A stretch of 64,000 nucleotides of DNA from Anodontia alba (GCA_964016985.1 OZ024823.1:136234112-136298111); one strand, 5' to 3'. Shown: positions 1 through 10,759, counted from the stretch's first letter. Program-made: numbers and translations. The notes: a model not told the origin generated them from the letters alone.

Positions 1-14
1 GAGAAAAAAAAAAA

Positions 15-292
15 CATCACGAAAACATGCCTATATAATTTTGACCCCCTTAAACCCCACTTTTATATAGAAAAACTGGAGTTTACAGGGGTATGCATTA
101 TTTTTCTTATTTCTGCTCAAAAACATAGATTGTGGGTACTCGTTAGAACCGCCTCGCCGAGGCGGTTCTAATGAGTACCCACAATCTATGTTTTGAGCAG
201 AAATGTGAAAAATAGAGTTTTTTTTATCTGAAACTTTTCAGGTTTTGGAGGTGAAATTATCTATATATTTGAATAGGCGTGTTCTCGTAATG
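15..292 (+). mobile_element. Family A MITE, copy 1
   Basis: This copy shows the family layout: a left terminal inverted repeat, a C-rich block containing a small hairpin (AAACCCCA ... TGGGGTTT), a central palindrome (GTGGGTACTCGTTAGAACCG and its complement) at about 125-195, a right half rich in A/T, and a right terminal repeat ending CGTAATG. It has no coding capacity, so mobilisation would have to be supplied in trans (inference). One arm of the palindrome carries an aatgag variant. Confidence 0.9.
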
Positions 293-590
293 CACCGTGT
301 TTTTTTTAGTTCAAGCAAAGTAAAGAGAGCCCTCCTGTTTGAGCGTTCTTTCAAATACATGTAGATCAAGAAGTCAGTCTTTAACCCGTTTGTGTTAAGA
401 TGTAGTATTCGGAAAGAAAGTAGCCCTAGCAAGAAGTACATTGCGTACAATAATTCAAAACAGGAAACATGATGTAGATCTTCATAAGCATTTAGCGTAA
501 AATAAAATAGTAGAAAGATCTTGATGTAGTACATTTATGAAGCAAACATCAAAGAGAGTAATTATAAACTGGTAGCAAAAACTCTACATA
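293..590. other. Spacer between inverted family A copies
   Basis: This is unassigned AT-rich sequence between two oppositely oriented family A copies. A 98-codon minus-strand reading frame (238-534) starts inside the MITE and has no recognisable domain, so I do not call it a gene. Confidence 0.5.
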
Positions 591-870
591 CATTACGCAA
601 ACACGCCTATTCAAATTTATTGAAAATTTCACCACCAAAAATTGAAAGTTTTCCGATAAAAAATTCTGATAGTTTTCATGTTTCTGCTTGAAAAAATAGA
701 TTGTGGGTACTCGTTAGAACCGCCTAACCGAGGCGGTTCTAACGAGTACCCACAATCTATGTTTTTAAACAGAAATAAGGCAAATAATGTATACCCCTGT
801 GAACCCCAGTTTTACTATATAAAAGTGGGGTTTAAGGGGGTCAAAATTATATAGGAATGTTTTCGTGATG
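591..870 (-). mobile_element. Family A MITE, copy 2
   Basis: Inverted relative to copy 1. It begins CATTACGC and ends TTTTCGTGATG. The palindrome tip is cctaaccgagg instead of the more common cctcgccgagg. The left terminal repeat has one change (CGCAAACACG). Confidence 0.9.
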
Positions 871-1280
871 ACCTATGTATCATATTTTCCCATTAATCTG
901 TGAGTTCATTCCCTACTCTATGTTTTGGAATAAAACTGAAAAAAGTACATTCAAATAAGCATTGCTAGAAGTCAATTTGTGTGATCAAATGCTTACTAAG
1001 TGACGCAGTCGACTGATTAATCAAAGCACAGCGAGTACTGATGGGACGAGTGCGTAGTAAGATGAGATATAGAGAATGAAATTGCATATTTCATTTTCAA
1101 ATACTTAAGTGTATAGACAAGAATGTCAGAAACAAATTTTCTGGTTGGTTTTATTTTAAAATTACTTAATTCTAAATAGACATTTCAGTCGCGGCACGAG
1201 AAATCGAATATTCTGACATATTCGAGCCTGAACAGCATGTGCGATCGGGTCAGTGCGTTTTTGGTACTCCGTATATATAA
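871..1280. other. No recognised feature
   Basis: AT-rich sequence without open frames or repeats that I can assign. An in-frame stop at 1278 marks the upstream limit of the LINE fragment that follows. Confidence 0.4.
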
Positions 1281-1809
1281 CAGCATGCCAAAAGACTGAA
1301 CCACTTCCATACAAGCTGTCTTAGAAAACTTCTAAAGATCAAGTGGCAAGACAGGATTCCAGACACAGAAGTCCTGAAAAGGGCAGGGATGCAGAGTGTA
1401 CATACTCTTCTGACATTGGCACAGTTAAGATGGACAGGCCATGTTACCAGAATGTCTGATGAACGTTTGCCAAAGAAAATCCTCTATGGAAGGAAAACGC
1501 TCCCATGGTGGTCAGAAGAAGCGATTCAAGGACAACCTCAAAACCTCCTTTCAAGACTTCAACATACCAACAGAGTCATGGGAACAGATTGCACAGGATC
1601 GTACAAAGTGGCGAGGCCTCGTAAAAAGGGGAGCTGGTGAATACGAAGCCAAAAGAATCAGCGAAGCCGAGCAGAAACGTGCACAGCGGAAAGCCAGAGC
1701 TAAGGCCTCACCAACAGAGCTTTCTTCCTCAGACCTCTCTTGTTCTATCTGCAACAGGCAGTTTAGAGCTAAGATTGGTCTTATCAGCCATCTTAGAACA
1801 CACAAATAA
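1281..1809 (+). pseudogene. Non-LTR retrotransposon ORF2 C-terminal fragment, frameshifted
   Basis: Only the C-terminal tail of a LINE reverse-transcriptase polyprotein remains. The first part reads in one frame from about 1281 (HTSCLRKLLKIKWQDRIPDT, then LRWTGHVTRM and RLPKKILYG). Near 1490 the homology passes to another frame (EGKRSHGGQKKRFKD ... NIPTESWEQIAQDR). The protein ends in a C2H2-type finger (CSICNRQFRAKIGLISHLRT) and a stop at 1807-1809. The order linker, RWxGHVxRM segment, basic GGQKKR segment and terminal finger is familiar from LINE polyproteins in molluscs and fish (family knowledge, not searched). The reverse-transcriptase core and endonuclease are missing, as expected for a 5'-truncated copy. 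The frameshift shows it is dead. Confidence 0.82.
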
Positions 1810-2426
1810 CAACACATCACACGGTTGATTAGGACTGGTCATTGTCAGTAATGACAGACGAACAAATATAACAGCATTTAGTGTTTCTATTCGGACATGA
1901 AGGCTTTGAGCACATTGCGCGGATGTATAGTTGAACTGGACTTTTGATGTCCGCAAATACGAGAAATATTCTACTCTTTTATTTTTCATTGATCCTCACG
2001 GCACTGTTTGCTTCCTTTTCAGCTTTAGAGAAGTAAAACAATTTTAAAAAAAGTCAAACTATACAAGGGAGAATTTAACATCAATCACCACGCAGATCAG
2101 GCAACAAATCAGAACACATGTTGCAGACGTCATATCTGTAGATTTGACTTTAAAAGGAACATTAAAAAAAGACTGAAAATATGATGTAAGGAGTCGATGT
2201 TAAGCATATTTAAAATTAATTCAATCCGTTTAATGAAAAAAGGCACGAATTTGGCATATAAAATTACAACATAATTAGATGCGCACAACTGTCAGGCGTT
2301 GTGAAACGAGGTGTGACTATCTCAGCTACCAAGCAACAAATACCCCATAGCCTATTATGTGCATTTTTATGAATTGCATATTCATGTATTACATGTACAA
2401 TAAGAAGCGAATCTATCAGGGGAACA
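1810..2426. other. Probable LINE 3' flank, otherwise unassigned
   Basis: Sequence after the LINE stop codon could include its 3' untranslated region, but I see no poly(A) or tandem tail that would fix the end. Nothing else is recognised. Confidence 0.35.
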
Positions 2427-2702
2427 CATCAAGAAAACATGTCTATATAATTTTGACCCCCTTAAACCCCACTTTTATATGTAAAACTGGGGTTTACAGA
2501 GGTATACATTTTTTTCTTATTTCTGCTTAAAAACATAGATTGTGGTACTCGTTAGAACCGCCTCATCGAGGCGGTTCTAACGAGTACCCACAATCTATGT
2601 TTTGAGCAGAAATGTGAAAAATATCAGAATTTTTTATCTGATAATTTTCATTTTTTCGTAGTAAAATTTTTAGTATATTTGAACAGGCATTCTTTCGTAA
2701 TG
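2427..2702 (+). mobile_element. Family A MITE, copy 3
   Basis: The left terminal repeat is CATCAAGAAAACATG. One palindrome arm has lost a G (tgtggtactcg), the other is intact, and the tip is cctcatcgagg. The right end is TCTTTCGTAATG. Confidence 0.9.
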
Positions 2703-3014
2703 AGATCAGCTGTGCATTTGTGTAAAATATCTTATTTTTGTCAAACAGCCAATCTAAAAGCATAAATGTGAAGATACCCAGAAAAATCCCAATCGTGAGG
2801 TACCACAAGGAGGTATGAGGATCAAATAATGACAAAACAAACGCCACAAATGAAGAAATCACGGACGCACAAACAAAGAAGAAATGCAACAGATGAATCG
2901 CTTTAGAAAGTTATCTCGATTGTGACAAACGGTCGAAAATTTACCAAAAGTGGCCAATTCCTTTACCTGATTATCAAAGACGTAAGTAACTGAACATTCA
3001 CTGTGAAATAATCT
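2703..3014 (-). repeat. Possible family Q fragment between two family A copies
   Basis: The minus strand around 2760-2890 resembles the 3350-3470 segment (shared aaacaaacgccaca and a run of cacaaacaaagaag type). Read on the minus strand it is T-rich and encodes a hydrophobic peptide only because of that composition. The assignment to family Q is weak. Confidence 0.3.
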
Positions 3015-3299
3015 CATTACGAAAACACGCCTATTCAAATATCAAATATATAGAAAATTTCTACTCCAAAAACTGAAAATTTTCAGATAAAAAATTCTGA
3101 TATTTTCCATATTTCTGCTCAAAACATAGATTGTGGGTACTCGTTAGAACCGCCTCGTCGAGGCGGTTCTAACGAGTACCCACAATCTATGTTTTTGGGC
3201 AGAAATAAGAAAAATAATGTATACCCCTGTAAACCCCAGTTTTACTATATAAAAGTGGGGTTTAAGGGGGTAAAATTATATAGGCGTGTTTTCGTGATG
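3015..3299 (-). mobile_element. Family A MITE, copy 4
   Basis: Full-length and inverted relative to copy 3. Begins CATTACGAAAACACGCC and ends TTTTCGTGATG. The left half has a small duplication (aaatatcaaatatata). The central palindrome is intact with tip cctcgtcgagg. Confidence 0.92.
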
Positions 3300-3329
3300 T
3301 ATTAACAAGAGTACAAAAATATAAGTGAA

Positions 3330-3480
3330 GATACGCAGGAAATGCTACAATCACGAAGCATAGTCCTCCGGGGCACCAAAAGAAGGAGAGAAGAGGAACA
3401 AATAATGATAAAACAAACGCCACATATTAAACCACACACGTACAAATAAAAAAGAACTGCAATAGAGGATTTTTGGAACG
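3330..3480 (-). repeat. Family Q fragment
   Basis: On the minus strand this resembles the 37.2 kb and 38.7 kb repeats: an attgcagttctttttt start, a gtgtggtttaatatgtggcg segment, then a ccttcttttggtgcc segment followed by ttcgtgattgtagcattt. It is a decayed dispersed repeat and not a gene. Confidence 0.4.
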
Positions 3481-3859
3481 GCCAATAGGAAAACTACTGC
3501 AGGGGTGGGGAGGGACCACAACAGTGAACAGTGAACCACAACAGTGAAAAGCATGTGGTCTAAAACACTATGATTAACAAAGCAAAGGGCTCAATGGCGA
3601 TTTGTAGTCAGACTACATATCAAAACCACACATCAGAACAACAATGAGCCCGACCGTAGACATTGATAGTCAAGCAAAACAACTTGTATCAGCCGTTTAA
3701 TCCACTTCTATCCACTTCAAGCTTGTGTTGCATTTGATCCACACCCTACTTGAGTCACGTCATTCATAAAGAATTTAACGGAGCAATTTGTGGCGGAAAT
3801 GGTCAAGATCAATCACCAAGGTCATTGTTGTCTACATGCAGTATACATTTCTTCGATAA
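3481..3859. other. No recognised feature
   Basis: Contains a short direct duplication (cacaacagtgaacagtgaac, 3518-3550) and nothing else that I can assign. Confidence 0.35.
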
Positions 3860-3956
3860 CCCAGCAAAAACACAACGTCGCATCAACGTCGTTGCAACGT
3901 CGTGACTTTTCAGCGACGTTGTAACGACGTTGTAACCACGTTGTGTGTTTGCTGGG
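3860..3956. mobile_element. Family H foldback, copy H1
   Basis: A 97-bp palindrome starting CCCAGCAAAAACACAACGTC and ending TTGTGTGTTTGCTGGG, rich in caacgtcg units. It is flanked on both sides by AA (3858-3859 and 3957-3958), a likely 2-bp target duplication. It is non-coding. Confidence 0.8.
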
Positions 3957-4142
3957 AAGTGGACAGTGGATGCTCTGAACCGACTTCACCAATACATGTA
4001 CCGAAGTAACATTTTGTGTGATTGAGTTCAGGTAGAAAGAGACAACACCGACTGTTTTAGAAATGGTTTTACCTTGGTCGAAAAGTCAACATCTGAAATA
4101 CCCAGGGATTATATAAAGCATTTGTTTGTCCGTTAAACTCAT

Positions 4143-4236
4143 GACTGTTTACTGACCATTACGTCACACGGGGAATACTGAAATTTTCAATGCAAATGGT
4201 AGGATTCCCCAGCTACGTCATGGTCAGTAAACATTC
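4143..4236. repeat. Imperfect inverted repeat
   Basis: Left arm tgtttactgaccattacgtc, with gggga further in, pairs with tcccc ... tacgtcatggtcagtaaaca. The arms are about 30 bp with a few mismatches around a loop of about 30 bp. It is probably a single foldback element with no second copy seen here. Confidence 0.6.
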
Positions 4237-4240
4237 TGCT

Positions 4241-4940
4241 GTTTATACCTGTAGCTATTCAGTGGCAATATATGCCGAGTCACTTCCTGTATATAGTACA
4301 TAGATCAGTTCTCTTTCTGTTCATGATACTAAAGTACGAATGCAAATTATTTCAGACTTCCAGATAATATGAATGATAACCGCATTTCGGTGTTTAACTT
4401 TTACGTTCACACGGAAGAGATGCAACTAATGTTTTTTTTTTTTCGAAATTTTATTCTCCTGGTGTTTAAATCTATTTAATGATTTTCCATATTGACTACG
4501 CAAGGATTTGCCGGATTATAAAATATGCCTTATATATCAATACAAAACGTGGTTATATATAAAAAAGAACACAATATTAATAAGCTAAGACACAAGGAAA
4601 CGTACACCTTTTTCAGTTATTATAATACCAACATTGTAATAAAGGTTAACAACTAAGCTTTGACAATATGTAATATAAATCTAACCCTCCCCACCCCAAA
4701 CCCCACCACAATCATCACCACCGCCCGCTCAACCCCCACACATACATACATACGAAGAATTTACCGTATTTACCCTAGGTGTTCAGACAGACTAGCCTGA
4801 ACAAACGGCTTCTGATCAGGACTTACATAGTTTGCCAGCCATCCAGCAGGTTTTAGATACATCGACACATCAACATGTAGAAAAATGGACATATTCAAAT
4901 GTTAGGAAAAAAACCTTAAGGAATTATGCTGTCCAAATAC
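4241..4940. other. No recognised gene; C-rich patch
   Basis: A CA/CCC-rich patch lies at about 4685-4745. The small frame at 4832-5137 mostly reads through foldback G1, so it is not called as a gene. Confidence 0.4.
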
Positions 4941-5137
4941 TTAACTTTTACCATTCTCTTGGCTTATTCAGCAGACGACAAACTGTTTATATTTTGTATT
5001 TTTTCCAGATAACAGGATTCGACATTTCATGCGGAGACAATTTGCATGAAATATCAAATCCTATTACCTGTGATAAAGAAGAAAGCTATTTCAATATGTC
5101 GTATGATGAAAATTTTACTCAGAGTTCTAAGCATTAA
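4941..5137. mobile_element. Family G TTAA foldback, copy G1
   Basis: TTAA at both ends (4941-4944, 5134-5137). The inner stem pairs gacatttcatgcggagac with a complementary half around a tip at about 5030-5050. Outer halves carry the family signature gcagacgacaaa and its complement near the other end. Non-coding. Confidence 0.7.
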
Positions 5138-5544
5138 AGTAAAGGTTTTTGAGATGCAACAAATAAATGACGCGCAACGTGAGAACGTGAGACTTGTTCC
5201 TGTACCTACCTGATCAACTTCCGAGTTCGCCTTCGTGACACGCTGAAAAAGCTGGTTAGTTTGCCTTTCTTTTGTCTATGGCCTGTGTACCGTCTTTCTC
5301 TTCCTTTTGTACATTAGTTGGCTGTTCTATGATTGAGGCTCTTCCTGGACATCTTCTATTCTGTGTTGCATAACAAAATACATCGACAGAAGGAGAAAAG
5401 GCGTGTTAGACCTCACAGGTGTGCAGAATAATCTGGACCTTTGCTGTTCCTGTTTGACACAAGAGCTTTTTGTCACGTTGGAAATCAAATATAGGCAATG
5501 ATTCTTTTTAAACGTTTTGATTATCTTCACTCCAATACGCCTTA
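5138..5544. other. No recognised feature
   Basis: AT-rich sequence without supported features. The minus-strand frame 5327-5605 shows no domain and runs into foldback H2. Confidence 0.35.
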
Positions 5545-5790
5545 AGCCTCCCAATAGTTTTCCTACTGACCGTTCCAACGCAGTTCCGTCCCAGCAGGCA
5601 CACAACGTTGAAACAACGTCGATTCAACGTAACGTTGAATCGAAGTTGTTTCAACGTTGTGTGCCTGCTGGATTAGTTGCAGTTCTTTGTGCGTCTGTGG
5701 TTTCGTATGTGGCGTTTAGCATTATTATCCCTCATCTTTCATTTTTCTGGGGCCTCGGGAGGGCTGTGCTTTATGATTATGACCTTTTTC
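5545..5790 (+). repeat. Family Q member interrupted by foldback H2
   Basis: The segment before H2 (ctactgaccgttccaacgca) matches the gaccgttctaaggcggt start of the 37.1 and 57.9 kb repeats. The segment after H2 (gttgcagttctttgtgcgtc ... ctttatgattatgacc) matches their T-rich body. The insertion of H2 is therefore younger than the repeat. Confidence 0.5.
5590..5671. mobile_element. Family H foldback, copy H2
   Basis: An 82-bp palindrome, ends CCCAGCAGGCACACAACGTT and AACGTTGTGTGCCTGCTGG. One G is missing at the right end, and no clean target duplication is visible. Confidence 0.8.
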
Positions 5791-5946
5791 ATCTCTTATG
5801 TTTTTCAATTTCATTTCAACAGGACTAATGCCCAGGCCAGATAAGTTTAAAGAATATATATATAGTTCTATATAGGGTTGTTTTCACAACCGCAAAGTAT
5901 TGATATTTTCCTTTTTACTTTTTTTTTTTATCCAGAAAAACTTATG

Positions 5947-6225
5947 CATCACGAAAACATACCTTTATAATTTTGACCCCCTTAAACCCAACTTTTATAC
6001 AGTAAAACTGGGGTTTACAGGGGTATACATTATTTCTCTTATTTCTGCTCAAAAACAGAGATTGTGGGTACCCGTTAGAACCGCCTCGGCGATGCAGTTC
6101 TAACGAGTACCCACAATATATGTTTTGAGCAGAAATATGAAAAATATCAGAAATTTTATCTGAAAACTTTCAGTTTTAGGGTGGTAAAATTTTCCATATA
6201 TTGGAACAGGCGTGTTTTCGTAATG
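5947..6225 (+). mobile_element. Family A MITE, copy 5
   Basis: Full-length. The palindrome is degraded on the right arm (gatgcagttc, ending aatatatg), so the arms no longer pair perfectly. Both termini are conserved. Confidence 0.9.
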
Positions 6226-6415
6226 TTTTGAAAATATTTGCCAGGATCTCTGTCTTACCTAGACGTATAGGGCATCCAGGATTCTAGTTCCCTTCGACTT
6301 TGCCAAGTCATACTTGTACGAGATCCTTCGCTTTTGTCGACAAGTTCTACATCGCCTTATATAACCCAGGCGAACAGCGAAAACCCTGATGAAATATATA
6401 TGCGCAAGCCATGCT

Positions 6416-6694
6416 CATCACGAAAACATGCCTTTATAATTTTGACCCCCTTAAACCCCACTTTTATATTGTAAAACTGGGGTTTACAGGTGTATACATT
6501 ATTTCCCTTATTTCTGCTCAAAAACATAGATTGTGGGTACCCGTTAGAACCGCCTCGGTGAGGCGGTTCTAACGAGTACCCACAATCTATGTTTTGAGCA
6601 GAAATATGAAAATTAGCAGAGTTTTTTATCTGAAAATTTTCAATATTTGGAGGTGAAATTTTCTATATATTTGAATAGGCGTGTTTTTGTAATG
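6416..6694 (+). mobile_element. Family A MITE, copy 6
   Basis: Full-length, 190 bp downstream of copy 5 in the same orientation. Shares the variant tacccgttagaacc arm with copies 5 and 21, perhaps marking a subfamily. Confidence 0.92.
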
Positions 6695-7309
6695 TGTTCT
6701 AGACTGCCTTCAGTGTTCATATATTCACTAAGATCGCCTTTTGAGTGGTATGTTCTAATCACGATGCATGGACAAATATGAATATTTGAATCCGCTTCGA
6801 TACATTTTGTGTTCTTCCTGGTTTATGCCAAACAATAACACTTGTGTTTATTCTTTGGTAAACATTTTATGTCTTCCTTCTTATGCGTCTTCCTAGTAAA
6901 CATTACCTACTACTTGTGAATTTGCTAGGTTTGCTTTTCAAGGAAAGGTTTAACATTACAATGCATATCGAGTAAACAATTCAATAATTATAGACCACTG
7001 ACTAGCTTATCCTTAACACATTGTCAGAATAGCAACACGGAACCCTTATTTTAGTGTATCAAAATCACGTTTTAAGGATTACTTTTCTTCCTTGAAATCT
7101 AGAAACATGCACACTTAGGCGTAGCGCTCATTAAGAACATTACGCATGTGCGTAACATGCGTAAGAAAAAATATTTACCATAAAGTGAAAATCACATAAA
7201 TATTTAGCTTCTTAACCATAGGCGCTGGTCTGTAAGGAAAGAAATTTGCTACCCCTGGGATCAAAGTCTTTCCTTGTAAAGTAGCCCTTATTTTGGAAGC
7301 GATTCTAGG
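6695..7309. other. No recognised feature
   Basis: AT-rich sequence without repeats or frames that I can support. Confidence 0.4.
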
Positions 7310-7459
<150 letters not shown>

Positions 7460-7561
7460 GGGCGTGCGTAACAATGATATATAGGCATATATGTTTAAAT
7501 TATTTTCTGAACCAGAAAGTGAACTAGTAAGTATTTGATGGATGTATTCTTAGACTGGCTC

Positions 7562-7756
7562 CAGTCTCCAGTGACTAAATATTTTTCTCATGATCCTGTT
7601 TGATAATCCACTCAAATAAAATAAAACCAAAAAATATCATGACTATAAAGGCTGGTCACTAGTGACCAGCCTTTATAGTCATGATATTATTTTGGTTTTA
7701 TTTTACTGGATTCTTAAACAGATTATAAGAAAAAAGCATTTAGTCACTGGAGACTG
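7562..7756. mobile_element. Foldback element J
   Basis: Outer inverted repeats cagtctccagtgactaaat (7562-7580) and its complement (7738-7756) flank an inner near-perfect palindrome. The inner palindrome covers about 7615-7702: aaaataaaacc ... gactataaaggctggtcact and complement. The overall form is MITE-like with no second copy in the window. Confidence 0.75.
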
Positions 7757-8021
7757 AAGCGATTCTATCGTATTCTCTGCTCAATCACAGCACGAATTAC
7801 TCCCTACCTCTATGTTAGACAGCACGAAAGGAAGCAAATATTACTTACAATAAGATAATGATCCAAGATAAACCTACGCATGCGCACCATGTTTACTTGA
7901 AGACTGGCAGATAGTATACATGTATAAACTACTAGCTACCAGTGGAGGATCCGATCAGAATGCGCGAAGAGCAGACTAACAGTTTTCGCACACGATCCAA
8001 AGCTGCAGCTACCCAGCAAAC

Positions 8022-8070
8022 ACACAAGGTCGCCACAACGTCGTTACAAGTCCAAGTCGCTGCAAGGTGA
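8022..8070. mobile_element. Family H fragment, copy H3
   Basis: Only one arm remains: cccagcaaacacacaaggtc followed by gtcg-rich sequence. The complementary arm is absent. Confidence 0.5.
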
Positions 8071-8299
8071 ATTATTTCAACCACAATCACAACCACAACA
8101 ACCAGAGACTATTTTGGCTTCATAGTAAACATACACCAAAATTTCCTTAAGGTTCTTGTCCATGTGACTATTATTGACCAACGAAATCAAACAGTCCGTT
8201 TGTAGTAATCCAGGTGACGGTTATTTATACCTGACTATTCTTGTCGCTGCGACGTTTGAGCGCCGTGTAAAGACGGTTATCTGTAAAACCTGGACTGGG

Positions 8300-8378
8300 A
8301 CACCGGCAAACAGAGCAGACCCAAACCAGACGACGTAGAACGCGGTGTCTGATCAGGGTCTGCACTGTTTGCTTAAAT
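8300..8378. repeat. Family C core fragment, copy C3
   Basis: Partial palindrome gcaaacagagcagaccc ... agacgacgtagaacgcgg ... tctgatcagggtctgcactg. Outer element ends are not recognised. Confidence 0.6.
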
Positions 8379-8405
8379 TATAGCAAGTAAGCTTAAATAA
8401 AACTA

Positions 8406-8738
8406 TAGTCGACGCTCGTTATCTCGAACTCTCTTATCTCGAATAACCGCTTATCTCGAAGTGAAATTCTGGTCCCTGTTTTAACATGGAAATCTAAGAA
8501 CAGGTAACAAAATATTGTGGAAAAGAGGAGAAATTGCTGCTAAGGAGCAATTTCTCCTCTTTTCCACAATATTTTCAAAATATCTCTAACTTCAGGAGTC
8601 AAATTACATATTCATTTGTTAAATGTGGTTGTTCGATTTATTGTTTTCCTCACTTCTGCTGCGCTGATATTTCGAGGTACGGATACTTCGAAGTGTTTTA
8701 GAGAGTCCCTTGGAATTCGAGATAACGAGAGTCGAATG
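8406..8738. mobile_element. Family F MITE, copy F1 (mariner/pogo-like)
   Basis: A 333-bp element flanked by TA (8404-8405, 8739-8740). Terminal inverted repeats contain CTCGTTATCTCGAA and TTCGAGATAACGAGAG, and further tatctcgaa repeats follow inside. The centre is a palindrome gaggagaaattgct ... agcaatttctcctc. TA duplication and CAGT-type ends fit the Tc1/mariner-pogo superfamily (family knowledge). The 69-codon frame inside it is not a gene. Confidence 0.8.
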
Positions 8739-8740
8739 TA

Positions 8741-9161
8741 TCTCAAGTCCCCGTTCAGGACCATTTTCCTAGCCTGTACTCAGAGACAATCGACCCACCA
8801 GTGTTGTCAGTGCTTTGATTTCTAATACGATGGTATCAAGATCTTGTTAGTGCCATAACAAGTGTGAAAGTGTGTTTTACTTGTATTTACAGCTGAAACA
8901 TGTATTGCATTTCTGAAATAAAATCACAACATGATAATAAATCTGTTCTGCTTTGTTATACCTTTAGCTATTCCCAACAGGAAGAAGCATCATGCTCAAA
9001 ATGCCCAAGAGACACGCTAGAAGTCAAACTGTCTGACAAACTGGACACCATTATGCAGTAAGTTATAGTTGAAAGTCACGGAAAAGTTGTCTAATGAGTT
9101 TCTTTAAGTAAAAAATATACTCGGAGACCGACATAGCATGAAAACTAAAAGCGCAATGTAA
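8741..9161. other. No recognised feature
   Basis: Unassigned AT-rich sequence. Confidence 0.35.
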
Positions 9162-9427
9162 CATCACGAAAACAGGCCTATATAATGCTGACCTCCTTAA
9201 AACCCGCTTTTATATAGTAAAACTGAGGTTTACAGGGGTATACATATTTTTTCTTATTTCTGCTTAAAAACATCGATTGTGGGTACTCGTTAGAACCGCC
9301 TCGCCAAGGCGGTTCTAACGAGTATCCACAATCTATGTTTTGAGCAGAAGTATGAAAAATATCCTATTTTATCTGAAAATATTCATTTTTTGGTGGTAAA
9401 ATATTGAATAGGTGTATTTTCGTAATG
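9162..9427 (+). mobile_element. Family A MITE, copy 7
   Basis: 266 bp, with a shortened right half (tggtggtaaaatattgaatagg). Terminus GTATTTTCGTAATG. The left arm of the palindrome has one change (catcgattg). Confidence 0.9.
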
Positions 9428-9647
9428 AAATGTTCCTTCGGGTCTTTTAAGGTCAGGAAAGCCCGAGCTGGTAGTCTGATAGGAGGTCACTTTCCGATCC
9501 AGAAGCGCTTTATACCGTAGAACATATGAAACTGCAAACAATGGCGAAAATTCTACCTGATTTTAACCAGTCCCTTTAAAAGACTATCGATAGGCGGCAT
9601 AATCAGTAACGTTAGAAAATGTGCTTCCGGCAGGAAAACGGATTAGA

Positions 9648-9863
9648 CCAGGACCTGAATTTATAAAACTTTTTTCGTGCTCAACTCAGCTGAGTATGAA
9701 ATTTCTCCGACTAATAAATCTCAAATTACTAACAATCGCAATTTCTTTCTTGTCAAATATAACTGTGCATGAAGAATTCTCTTCTAATAAATATAAAAGT
9801 TGGCATTATCGTATTTATTAGCAGAGAAAATTTCCTACTCAGTCTTATAACCTCAGAGCCTGG
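9648..9863. mobile_element. Family M foldback, copy M1
   Basis: Terminal inverted repeats CCAGG ... cttttttcgtgctcaactca and, at the other end, actcagtcttataacctcag ... CCTGG. The interior has two ctaataaat segments in inverted order. A second member lies at 27780-28065. Confidence 0.65.
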
Positions 9864-9985
9864 CAGCATGTCCGCACAGTCTGATCAGTGTTCACTGATG
9901 CTCTTTTCAGTGGATATCAAAATATTCAATGTGTTTTGGAATGGGCAGCGAAGACTCTGTCTGGCCAGAATGTGCGCAAATGTAA
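9840..9985. repeat. Family E-like fragment
   Basis: Contains atgtccgcacagtctgatca and gggcagcgaagactctg ... atgtgcgcaaatg, signatures of family E, but the element is decayed and its ends are not clear. It overlaps the right end of M1. Confidence 0.35.
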
Positions 9986-10045
9986 AGTACCGTTTTGTTC
10001 TTCTTTTCTTGGAAGGGAAAAATTTGGATGAGTTTGCTACAGCAT

Positions 10046-10046
<1 letters not shown>

Positions 10047-10081
<35 letters not shown>
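10047..10081. repeat. Poly(A) tract
   Basis: About 35 A residues. Possibly the tail of an unrecognised plus-strand retroelement, but no SINE or LINE body was identified upstream. Confidence 0.95.
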
Positions 10082-10083
<2 letters not shown>

Positions 10084-10246
10084 ACTGTGAGCACATATAT
10101 TTTTCCTGATATACATAAAGCAAGTGTTTGTCCAATAAACAAACAAACGAAAGAATATAACTAAGGATATGTGCACCCAGAAGAGGCTAGACCTATATCA
10201 GCCCTCGCATCTATGCATTCTGAACACTGTATTCATTGGCGCTCTG

Positions 10247-10525
10247 CTTTACGAAAACACGCCTATTCAAATATACTGAGAATTTAACAACCCAAAACTG
10301 AAAATTTTCCGATAAAAAATTCTGATAATTTTCATATTTCAGCTCAAAACATAGATTGTGGGTACTCGTTAGAACCGCCTCGGCGAGGCGGTTCTAACGA
10401 GTATCCACAATCTATGTTTTTCAGCAGAAATAAGAAAAATAATGTATACCCCTATAAACCCCAGTTTTGCTATATAAAAGTGGGGTTTAAGGGGGTCAAC
10501 ATTATATAGATATGTTTTCGTGATG
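10247..10525 (-). mobile_element. Family A MITE, copy 8
   Basis: Full-length. The left end reads CTTTACGAAAACACGCC, the right end TTTTCGTGATG. The palindrome tip is cctcggcgagg. Confidence 0.92.
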
Positions 10526-10550
10526 GTAATATCCAACGATCCAAGGCTTC

Positions 10551-10759
10551 TTAACGCTAAGCACTCTGGGTAAAATTTTCAGCAAACATTTTAAAATATT
10601 TTTCTTATTTTTCTTTTTTGTTCCAGAAAACAGAATTTGACATGTCATGCAAACTGGAGATAATTTGCGTTACATATCAAAACCTGTTTTCTAGTAAAAT
10701 AACAAAAATATCACAAATTTGTTGACCGTTGAATTAGCCCAGAGAGTGATAAAAGTTAA
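10551..10759. mobile_element. Family G TTAA foldback, copy G2
   Basis: TTAA at both ends. Outer halves gctaagcactctggg and agcccagagagtg pair. The inner stem (ccagaaaacagaatttgaca ... caaaacctgttttct) is imperfect. Confidence 0.72.

Noticed and set aside
2563..2889. 108-codon minus-strand membrane-like protein
   Set aside because: It starts in non-repeat DNA but ends inside family A, and its body resembles a decayed family Q repeat. No domain is recognised.
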